Source of the DNA: Candidatus Eiseniibacteriota bacterium
Lineage (GTDB): Bacteria > Joyebacterota > Joyebacteria > Joyebacterales > Joyebacteraceae
DNA: 25,081 bases
Reading direction: 5' to 3'
Assembly: GCA_030639555.1 (NCBI GenBank)
Contig: DAOWCM010000006.1
Location: 1-25,081 of the forward strand
Part shown: in pieces, positions 16,292 to 22,993 of the stretch
How positions within the stretch are numbered: the stretch's first letter is position 1
Layout of the letters: every line of letters begins with the position of its first letter
Notes under the pieces: model-generated
Seen by the model: only the letters and a program-made list of their open reading frames with translations
Databases searched by the model: none
What the model was told of the DNA's origin: nothing
Position numbers and translations under genes: made by a program

Positions 16292-16963
16292 TCACCCCGT
16301 GAATCCCAGTTCCCTGAGTCGCCTCTCTGTCAATCCGCCGGCGCTCTCGTCGCTGTCCGGCGGGCCCGATGCCTCCCCGCGGCCTTCGAGCAGCTTCTCC
16401 TGGTGTTTGGCCAGAAGATCCGTCTCTATGTTGACCTTCATGCCGGAACGGTACGCCCCGGCCAGCGTGACGCGCAGTGTCTCCGGAATGAGCGCGACGG
16501 TCACACTCTCGCCCGCTACCTCCGCCACCGTCAGGCTCACACCGTCCACAGCGATGGAGCCACGCTGCACGACGTACCGAGCAAGCGGAGCGGGCAGCTC
16601 CAGCGTGAGACGGGTCCCGTTCCTGTCACTTCGAAGCTGCAGAACCCGCGCAACGCCGTCCACGTGTCCGGCGACCATGTGCCCACCCAGTCTGTCGCCC
16701 ATCCTGAGCGCGCGCTCCAGGTTGACCTCGTTGCCGCTCACGAGTTCCCCGATCGTCGTGAGCGAGAGTGTCTGGGCGACGGCGTCCACTTCGAACGCGG
16801 CGGCGTCGGCCCGGACGACCGTCTGGCAGACCCCGTTGACCGACACGCTCTCGCCGCGCTCGAGCTCGGAAGCAAACGGTGCTGCGATGCGAATCGCGGC
16901 GCCACCGTGCGTCCGCCGGAGCCACATCACTCTCCCCGTGCACTCCACGAGCCCCGTGAACAT
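16292..16963 (-). CDS. ribE: Riboflavin synthase alpha chain
   Basis: 223 residues. It dismutates two lumazine molecules to riboflavin plus the pyrimidine precursor. The canonical start MFTGLVECTGRV and the paired barrels are clear: SVNGVC in the first, GHMVAGHVDGVARV and SIAVDGVSLTV in the second. The C-terminal ~25 residues are a hydrophilic Gly/Ser/Glu extension beyond the second barrel. The ATG overlaps the ribD stop by one base (TGATG), with GGAG 8 bases upstream. The symbol ribE follows Gram-positive-style naming; ribC is used for the same enzyme elsewhere. Confidence 0.96.
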   Translation of the reverse strand: MFTGLVECTGRVMWLRRTHGGAAIRIAAPFASELERGESVSVNGVCQTVVRADAAAFEVDAVAQTLSLTTIGELVSGNEVNLERALRMGDRLGGHMVAGHVDGVARVLQLRSDRNGTRLTLELPAPLARYVVQRGSIAVDGVSLTVAEVAGESVTVALIPETLRVTLAGAYRSGMKVNIETDLLAKHQEKLLEGRGEASGPPDSDESAGGLTERRLRELGFTG

Positions 16964-18156
16964 CAAGCACTCTCCTTAGACGGCTCCGAGTCAATCACGT
17001 CCGCCTCGAACAAACCGTCACCGCCAATCTCCGTCCATCTTCCGTTTTCGAATCCCCTCAGCCCGGTGCACCAGCTCTCATCCAGTGGGCCGAACGCGGG
17101 CGTCCCCCCGGCGCCGTACAGCCTCGGCGCCACGAAGAAGGCCACGCGGTCCACGAGACCCGCCTGCAGGAGTGAGCTCGCTACCGCGGCGCCCCCCTCG
17201 GACAGGAGCGAGATGAATCCCTCGCAGGCCGCCCGTCTCAGCACAAAGGCCAAGTCCAGTGCACCGTCGCGAGCGGCGGAACGCCACACCGTGACGCCCG
17301 CGTTCTCGAGCGCCGCACGACGGGAGGAGTCCACGCTGTCACAGCACGCCACGATGGTGCGCACCGCGCGGGCGCCGGTGACAATCGCCGAATCAGCCGG
17401 AATGCGCAGCTGAGTATCCAGAACGAGCCGCGAGGGCTGCCGCGGTTCGCTCTCGGGAGACCCGCCGCCTGCCACCTGCCCGCCGGTCTCCGCCCTTCTC
17501 ACGGTCAAGCGCGGGTCATCGGCGAGGACCGTGCCTATGCCGACCATCACACAGTCGGCCTTCGCTCTCATTGTGTGGACCAGTTCACGGGAGGCCGCAG
17601 ACGACGTCCAGCGGGGGCCACCCGGGGGCGGCGCGATACGCCCGTCCAGTGAGAGGGCCAGCTTGAGCGTGGTGAATGGCAGCCCCGTGCTTCTGTACTT
17701 GAAGTAGGGCGCGTTCAGTGTGCGCGCCTGCTCACGCATAAGCCCGAGCTCGACCTCGACGCCGGCCTCCCGGAGGATCGAAACGCCCCGTCCCGAGACT
17801 CTCGGGTTCGGGTCCAGGACAGGGACGACGGTCCTGGCGATGCCGGCCGCGACTATCGCGTCCGTGCACGGCGGCGTCTTCCCGGAGATGGAGCACGGCT
17901 CCAGGGTGACGTACAGCGTCGCCCCGGATGCCCTCGATCCGGCCTGCGCGAGTGCGTTCACCTCGGCGTGCGGGCCCCCGTAGCGCTCGTGGTACCCGGC
18001 CCCCACGATCTCGCCATCCTTGACGATCACAGCGCCGACGATGGGATTGGGGCTGGCAGCGCCCCGCCCGCGCTCCGCCAACCCAAACGCCCTGTCCATG
18101 AAGGACGAGTCGACGTCGCCCTTGGTCCTGCTCCGATTCCTGGTCGTCGTACTCAA
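16963..18156 (-). CDS. ribD: Bifunctional pyrimidine deaminase / reductase
   Basis: 397 residues from TTG 18156. The N-terminal cytidine-deaminase-like half has GGPHAEVNAL (H63, E65) and EPCSISGKTPPC (C88, C97) binding zinc. The C-terminal reductase half, from about residue 150, has TLKLALSLDGRIA and VLADDPRLTV for NADPH and substrate. It performs the second and third steps after GTP opening. TTG 18156 has AGGTGG 7 bases upstream and matches family length. A frame reaching 18240 would begin inside the riboswitch terminator and is rejected; ATG 18099 is a weaker alternative. First gene after the FMN riboswitch. Confidence 0.95.
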   Translation of the reverse strand: MSTTTRNRSRTKGDVDSSFMDRAFGLAERGRGAASPNPIVGAVIVKDGEIVGAGYHERYGGPHAEVNALAQAGSRASGATLYVTLEPCSISGKTPPCTDAIVAAGIARTVVPVLDPNPRVSGRGVSILREAGVEVELGLMREQARTLNAPYFKYRSTGLPFTTLKLALSLDGRIAPPPGGPRWTSSAASRELVHTMRAKADCVMVGIGTVLADDPRLTVRRAETGGQVAGGGSPESEPRQPSRLVLDTQLRIPADSAIVTGARAVRTIVACCDSVDSSRRAALENAGVTVWRSAARDGALDLAFVLRRAACEGFISLLSEGGAAVASSLLQAGLVDRVAFFVAPRLYGAGGTPAFGPLDESWCTGLRGFENGRWTEIGGDGLFEADVIDSEPSKESA

Positions 18157-18218
18157 GCCATCACCACCTCTCGCAGCAACGAGAAGGCCTGCCGGGACAG
18201 TGAGCGGGACTTCCCAGC

Positions 18219-18253
18219 AAAGAAAAAGCGCCCCGTACATCCTTCGAGGCGCT
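18219..18253 (-). terminator. Intrinsic terminator of the FMN riboswitch
   Basis: The RNA arm AGCGCCTC (18253-18246) pairs with GGGGCGCT (18234-18227) in 8 pairs including one G-T, around an 11-base loop, followed by the T-run TTTTCTTT (18226-18219). It stands between the aptamer and ribD, so it is the off-state of the switch. Its 5' arm overlaps an alternative 10-bp pairing with the aptamer. Confidence 0.85.
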
Positions 18254-18257
18254 GCGA

Positions 18258-18284
18258 GGCACGAGTAGAAATCGCTACCGTGCC
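18258..18284 (-). other. Hairpin directly after the FMN aptamer
   Basis: GGCACGGTAG pairs with CTAC-T-CGTGCC in 10 pairs with one bulged T, around the loop CGATTT. It begins one base after the aptamer and ends five bases before the terminator arm. It probably keeps the two elements apart or stacks the antiterminated fold; no specific function is known to me. Confidence 0.6.
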
Positions 18285-18401
18285 GGCTCCTTCTACCATC
18301 CAGACTGTCACTGTCGGCGCCTGGATTACACAGGCTCTGCGGATCGCTCCGCTCGCGGGCTCTGACCGCCGGTGGGGACTTGCACCCCGCCCCGAAGGAA
18401 C
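18285..18401 (-). ncRNA. FMN riboswitch (RFN element) controlling the rib operon
   Basis: Read on the minus strand, the conserved RFN blocks appear in order: CCTTCGGGGC (18398-18389), ACCGGCGGT (18373-18365), AGCCCGCGAGC (18361-18351) and AGTCTGGATGG (18306-18296), closed by GAAGGAGC pairing with the 5' end (P1). FMN binding stabilises P1. The 5' strand CCTTCGGGGC can instead pair perfectly (one G-T) with GCCTCGAAGG (18250-18241), which contains the terminator's 5' arm. So without FMN the antiterminator should form and ribD is transcribed; with FMN the terminator forms. Confidence 0.96.
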
Positions 18402-18423
18402 TTGTATTCAGTTGTCACTACAG

Positions 18424-18452
18424 AATCTACCACCCCAAGGGGGCGGTGTCAA
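18424..18452 (-). promoter_or_regulatory. Sigma-70-type promoter of the rib operon
   Basis: A perfect TTGACA -35 box (18452-18447) overlaps the ftsY stop codon. A 17-base spacer separates it from TAGATT (18429-18424), a 4/6 match to the -10 consensus. Transcription would begin near 18415-18419, about 15 bases before the aptamer. The spacer can also fold as an 8-bp GC hairpin (18429-18447), but no T-run follows. Confidence 0.72.
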
Positions 18453-19393
18453 GCGATCTCGGGAGGGGCTTCGTCGACTCCCAGAAGCCCCCTGGCGAAC
18501 GCCGCGGAGTCGAAGGGCTCGAGGTCGTCGATGGCCTCCCCCGTGCCCACGAACTGTACCGGAATGGCCAGTTCCCTGGCGATCGCGACCACGATGCCCC
18601 CGCGCGCGGTCCCGTCGAGCTTCGTCAGGACGAGCCCGGTCAGACCCAGTGCCTCGTCGAACACCCTCGCCTGCGACAGCGCGTTCTGCCCCGTGTTCGC
18701 ATCGATCACCAGTAGGAGTTCGTCAGGCGCGCTCTCCAGTCGCTTTCCGAGCACGCGTTTGACCTTCACGAGCTCCTGCATCAGGTTCTTCTGTGTGTGA
18801 AGCCGACCCGCCGTGTCGACAATGAGCACGTCCGCTGAACGGGCGATCGCTGCGTCGAGAGCGTCGTAGGCAACCGCGGCAGCGTCGCCGCCCGGCTGCC
18901 CCGCAACGAACTGAGCGTCACTCCTGTCCGCCCATATGGACAGCTGCTCGTTCGCGGCGGCCCGGAACGTGTCGGCCGCCGCCAGGATAACGCTGCGTCC
19001 TTTGTCGGCATGAAGACGCGAGAGCTTGCCGATCGTCGTCGTCTTACCGACGCCGTTGACTCCCGCGACCATAACAACAAGAGGCGCCCCGGGTTCTCCC
19101 TGAGCGCCTTCCTTCTCGGCAGCGCGTAGTGCTTTTTCGATCTCCAGGGCAAGGAATTCCCTGACCTCAACCTCTGTGGCCGCACCGCTCGCGCCGAACC
19201 GCTCCCTGAGAGCGTCGATGAGATGCAACGCGGTCTCGACACCGAGGTCGGCCGCGATCAGGGTCTCCTCTATCGAGTCCAGCGCGGCGCCGTCAAGACC
19301 CGCGCCCCTGCCCAACGCTCCCCGGATGCCCTCCGTGATCGCCCGTCTTGTCTTCGCCAGCCCGTCACGCAGCCTCGAGAACCGCTTCCTCAC
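18449..19393 (-). CDS. ftsY: Signal recognition particle receptor FtsY (GTPase)
   Basis: 314 residues: an N helical domain (1-95) and a G domain with GVNGVGKTTT (G1, 111-120), DTFRAAANEQL, DTAGR (193-197) and TKLDGTARGG (257-266). It docks SRP-ribosome complexes at the membrane. The acidic A domain seen in E. coli is absent; a short basic, amphipathic N-terminus (MRKRFSRLRDGLAKTRR) is the likely membrane contact. The GTG start lies 29 bases inside the end of smc, with AGAGG 6 bases upstream. The gene pair smc-ftsY is common in bacteria. Its stop codon carries the -35 box of the rib promoter. Confidence 0.97.
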   Translation of the reverse strand: MRKRFSRLRDGLAKTRRAITEGIRGALGRGAGLDGAALDSIEETLIAADLGVETALHLIDALRERFGASGAATEVEVREFLALEIEKALRAAEKEGAQGEPGAPLVVMVAGVNGVGKTTTIGKLSRLHADKGRSVILAAADTFRAAANEQLSIWADRSDAQFVAGQPGGDAAAVAYDALDAAIARSADVLIVDTAGRLHTQKNLMQELVKVKRVLGKRLESAPDELLLVIDANTGQNALSQARVFDEALGLTGLVLTKLDGTARGGIVVAIARELAIPVQFVGTGEAIDDLEPFDSAAFARGLLGVDEAPPEIA

Positions 19394-22300
19394 TCACCAC
19401 CTCTTCCCGTGCATGATCGAGACTGACGGAAACGACCTTCGACACGCCCGACTCCTCCATCGTGATGCCGTAGAGCCGGTCGGCCTCCTTCATGGTCGCC
19501 TTGTTGTGCGTGATGATGATGAACTGCGTCCGGTCAGAGAAGTCCTTCAGCACCCGGACGAACCGCTGCACGTTCGCGTCGTCCAGCGGCGCGTCTACCT
19601 CATCGAGAATACAGAACGGCGACGGCTTGACCAGATAGATCGCGAACAGGAGTGCGATCGCTGTCAGTGCCCTCTCACCACCTGAGAGAAGCGAGAGACG
19701 GCCGAGTTTCTTCTGCCGTGGCGATGCCACTATCTCTATGGTCGAGTCCAGCGGGTCGTCAGGATCGGTGAGCTTGAGGTCCGCGTCGCCCCCCTCGAAG
19801 AGCCGCTGGAACATGTCGACGAAGTTCTTCCGCACCAGCTCAAACGTTTCGAGGAACATCTCTCTCGCCGTGTTGTTGATCTGGTCGATCGCGGCCCTCA
19901 GGGATTCCTTGGATTTCTCCAGGTCCTCATACTGACCTGTGAGAAACTCGAGACGTTTGCTCTCCTCGTCGTACTCGTCGAGCGCAAGCAGATTGACGGG
20001 CCCCATGGCGCGCAGCCGCGCCCTGAGTCGCTCGATCTCCTCCTTGGCCTTCGGCGCATCGAAGGGCGGTGCGTCCTCCTCCACCGCGAGGTCACCAAGT
20101 CGCTCCACGTCTGCGGAGTACTCCTCCTGGAGCCGCTCGCGCAGGGACTCGAACCGGCTCCGAAGCTCGGTGTCCTTGAGTTCGATCTCGTGCAGCTCGG
20201 CCTGCGCACGGTCCCTGGTATCCCTGGATGACTTGGTGTCCTCGTCCAGCTTCTCTATCTGGACGCGGAGCTGCCTCACGTCATGGCGCATCGCGTCCCT
20301 GTCGCGCTCGAGCGCGTGCTTCTGCTCGTTCAGTCCAGACAGCACCTCGCCGTGGGCGGCATTCCGTGTGTCCAGTTCGCCGACCGTGCGGATGTGCTGC
20401 TCGCGCTCCTCGCTCTTCTTTTCGATGGCGCTTTTCGCCACCCTCACGGTATCGCCCAGCTGCGCGTGCTCCGCCTTCAGCTGTGTGAGCTCGGACCTCG
20501 CGGCGGCGGCGGCTATCTCGCTCTGTTTCTCCTCCTCGCCCGCCCTGGCCCGCTCCCTCTCTGCCAGCTTGAACTTTCTCTCGAGTTCGCCCACCTGTTC
20601 TCCCAGCTCGTCCTCGCCCCTTGAGAGCTGAGACAGGCGGTCGGCCAGAACGCCGACATCCCTCCGTGTCGACTCCATCCTCACGCCGAGCGCGTCGCGA
20701 TCCGCCCCAAGGCGGGCGACCCTGTCGGCGAGGTTCGTCTTGCCCAGTTCGAGCTCGGTCACCTGTCGCTTGGCCTCCCAGAGCTCGGCCTCCGCACGTT
20801 CCGCCGCTGCCTCGGCGCGCTCCGCGGCCTCCGACGCTGTCGCGAGTTGCGCCTTGGCCGTTTCCTCGGCGCGCCTCGCCTCCGCGAGACGTCGCGTGAG
20901 ATCCGCGACATCGCGCTGCGCGGCCTCTAGGCGCTCGGCACGCCGCAGAAGACCGGCCTCCTCGTTCCCGGGCCGTCCTCCTGAGAGGACTCCGGCCGCG
21001 GTCGCCATGTCCCCCTCTGGAGTGACGAACGCCAGATGCTCGGCGTCCTTGCGTCCCCTGAGACCCAGCGCGGTGTCGAGGTCGCGCACGATCACGACGC
21101 CCTCGAGCAGAAATTCAGACAGCGTTCCCAGGGAACCGTCACAGCTGACGAAATCCGAGGCGGGACCTACTACCCCCGCCGCCGAGCACACGGAGTGCGG
21201 CGGACGCTCCACGTGGATGCCGGCCAGCTCCGAGACCGGGATGAACGTCGCTTTGCCGAGCGCGCCCCTCGAGAGGTGCCCCATGGCGTTCCGCGCCGAT
21301 TCCACGTCGCGCGTTACGACGTACTGCACGGCGCCGGCGAGAGCCGTCTCGATGGCTCCCTCCATCCCCTGATCGACGGTGATCACGTCAGCTACCGTAC
21401 CGACAAGCCCGGTGACCGACCCAGGATGGTCCGTCAGGAGCGAGCGCACCCCTTCCTGGAACCCGCCGTAGCCGTCACGTATCTCTGACAGAAGCTCTTT
21501 CTTGTGTTCCGCCGCGTCCAGCTCACCCTCAAGCTTGGTCTTGTGCTCCCGCGCTCCCAGGACCCCCTCCCTGGCGCCGTCAAGGTAGGCGGTTCCCTGC
21601 TTGCGGGCAACGGCGGCGTCGTGCGCGGCGCCACGGAGGCTCTTCTCGGACTCGAGGGCCGTCAGGATGAGCTCTTCCTTCTCGGCGAGGGCCCTCCTGC
21701 CCTCCCCGAGACCGGTCTCGAGAGTGACGTGCTCCTCCATCAGGTTGTCCAGACGCGTCCTGTAGCTCTCGAGCTCACCCTTGAGCCCCGCGGAACTCTC
21801 AAGGCCGGCGAGCCGCGTCTGCTTCTGGCCGTCAAGCAGATCTCTGAATCTGCGGTGCTTCTTCTCGATCTCGGACAGACCTTCCGTAACGGAGGCCAAC
21901 TCGCCGTCACGTTCATCGGCCCTCTCCGCGGCCACTTTGATCTCGTCCTCCAGCCGCGCTGTCCTGCTGAGCGCCAGCGAAAGGTCAGCCCGTATGTCGG
22001 TGAGTTCGGTGTCCAGCTCCGCGACTCTGCGCTCGGACGCGCTCCGCCTCTCGCTGCCAACCAGGAGTCCGTCCGCGAGCGAACGAACCCGCGCATCGAG
22101 CTCCCCGATCTCTATCTCGAGACTCGCCAGCGCCTCTTCCTTGTCGTGGCGCTCGGTGCGCACGCCCATGCCCGCGCGCTCGGACCTGGAGAGCACTCCG
22201 TCGCATTCGCCCATCGTCCCACGAAGTTCGCTGACCCGTCCGGTCGACTCGCTCTTCCGGGTCTGCCACTCGGCGTACTCCCTCCGACCGAGCGCGATCT

Positions 22301-22976
22301 CCAGCTCCTTGAGCTCGTCCGTGTAGCGCCGGTGCCGCCGCGCCTGCGCCAACTGCCGCTTGAGCGACCGCACCTTCTTCTCGACCTCGCTGATGATGTC
22401 AGACACCCGCTGCATGTCCGTCTCTGTCGCGGTGAGCTTGTTGAGCGCGGAGCGCTTCCGGACCTTGTACTTCATGATTCCGGCGGCCTCCTCGAACATG
22501 AAGCGGCGGTGCCCACTGGAATCCGAGAGGATCGAGTCAACCATCTTGCGTTCGATCAGCGAGTACGTCCGCGTGCCGACACCCGTGTCAAGGAACAGGT
22601 CCTGGATGTCCCTGAGACGACAAGGGGTCTTGTTGAGGAGGTACTCGCTCTCTCCCGACCGGAAGACGCGGCGCCCGATGACGACCTCCGCGTAGTCGAT
22701 GGGAAGGTAGCCGGCGGAGTTGTCGATGGTCAACGCCACCTCGGCCATGCCGAGTCGGCGTCGCTGCTTGGTGCCGTTGAAGATGACGTCGGCCATGCTG
22801 GCTCCGCGCAGCTCCGAAGGGCTTTGCTCACCCAGGACCCACCGAATGGCGTCGGCGATGTTGGTTTTCCCGCACCCGTTGGGCCCGACGACGCACGTCA
22901 TGCCGGAACCAAACTCGAGACCCAGCTTGTGCGCGAAGGATTTGAACCCGAAGACGTCCAGCTTCTTGAGGTACAC
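19365..22976 (-). CDS. smc: Chromosome segregation ATPase SMC
   Basis: 1203 residues, full length for bacterial SMC. Walker A GPNGCGKT is at 31-38. Two long Glu/Lys/Arg-rich coiled coils flank a hinge at about 510-660 (GFQEGVRSLL to the GG-rich LSGGRPGNEE turn). The C-terminal head has the ABC signature LSGGERALT (about 1098-1106) and Walker B CILDEVDAPLDD (about 1121-1132). With ScpA/ScpB, not in this window, it compacts and separates chromosomes. The start is GTG with AAGGAGG 4 bases upstream. It follows the SPOR-protein gene by 17 bases. Confidence 0.98.
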   Translation of the reverse strand: MYLKKLDVFGFKSFAHKLGLEFGSGMTCVVGPNGCGKTNIADAIRWVLGEQSPSELRGASMADVIFNGTKQRRRLGMAEVALTIDNSAGYLPIDYAEVVIGRRVFRSGESEYLLNKTPCRLRDIQDLFLDTGVGTRTYSLIERKMVDSILSDSSGHRRFMFEEAAGIMKYKVRKRSALNKLTATETDMQRVSDIISEVEKKVRSLKRQLAQARRHRRYTDELKELEIALGRREYAEWQTRKSESTGRVSELRGTMGECDGVLSRSERAGMGVRTERHDKEEALASLEIEIGELDARVRSLADGLLVGSERRSASERRVAELDTELTDIRADLSLALSRTARLEDEIKVAAERADERDGELASVTEGLSEIEKKHRRFRDLLDGQKQTRLAGLESSAGLKGELESYRTRLDNLMEEHVTLETGLGEGRRALAEKEELILTALESEKSLRGAAHDAAVARKQGTAYLDGAREGVLGAREHKTKLEGELDAAEHKKELLSEIRDGYGGFQEGVRSLLTDHPGSVTGLVGTVADVITVDQGMEGAIETALAGAVQYVVTRDVESARNAMGHLSRGALGKATFIPVSELAGIHVERPPHSVCSAAGVVGPASDFVSCDGSLGTLSEFLLEGVVIVRDLDTALGLRGRKDAEHLAFVTPEGDMATAAGVLSGGRPGNEEAGLLRRAERLEAAQRDVADLTRRLAEARRAEETAKAQLATASEAAERAEAAAERAEAELWEAKRQVTELELGKTNLADRVARLGADRDALGVRMESTRRDVGVLADRLSQLSRGEDELGEQVGELERKFKLAERERARAGEEEKQSEIAAAAARSELTQLKAEHAQLGDTVRVAKSAIEKKSEEREQHIRTVGELDTRNAAHGEVLSGLNEQKHALERDRDAMRHDVRQLRVQIEKLDEDTKSSRDTRDRAQAELHEIELKDTELRSRFESLRERLQEEYSADVERLGDLAVEEDAPPFDAPKAKEEIERLRARLRAMGPVNLLALDEYDEESKRLEFLTGQYEDLEKSKESLRAAIDQINNTAREMFLETFELVRKNFVDMFQRLFEGGDADLKLTDPDDPLDSTIEIVASPRQKKLGRLSLLSGGERALTAIALLFAIYLVKPSPFCILDEVDAPLDDANVQRFVRVLKDFSDRTQFIIITHNKATMKEADRLYGITMEESGVSKVVSVSLDHAREEVVSEEAVLEAA

Positions 22977-22993
22977 CGCCCCTCCTTAACTCG

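Noticed and set aside
18157..18240. Upstream extension of ribD to 18240
   Set aside because: It would start inside the riboswitch terminator and add residues with no family match; TTG 18156 has a ribosome site.
18429..18447. GC hairpin after ftsY as a terminator
   Set aside because: Strong 8-bp stem but no T-run follows, and it fills the spacer of the rib promoter; termination there is unproven.
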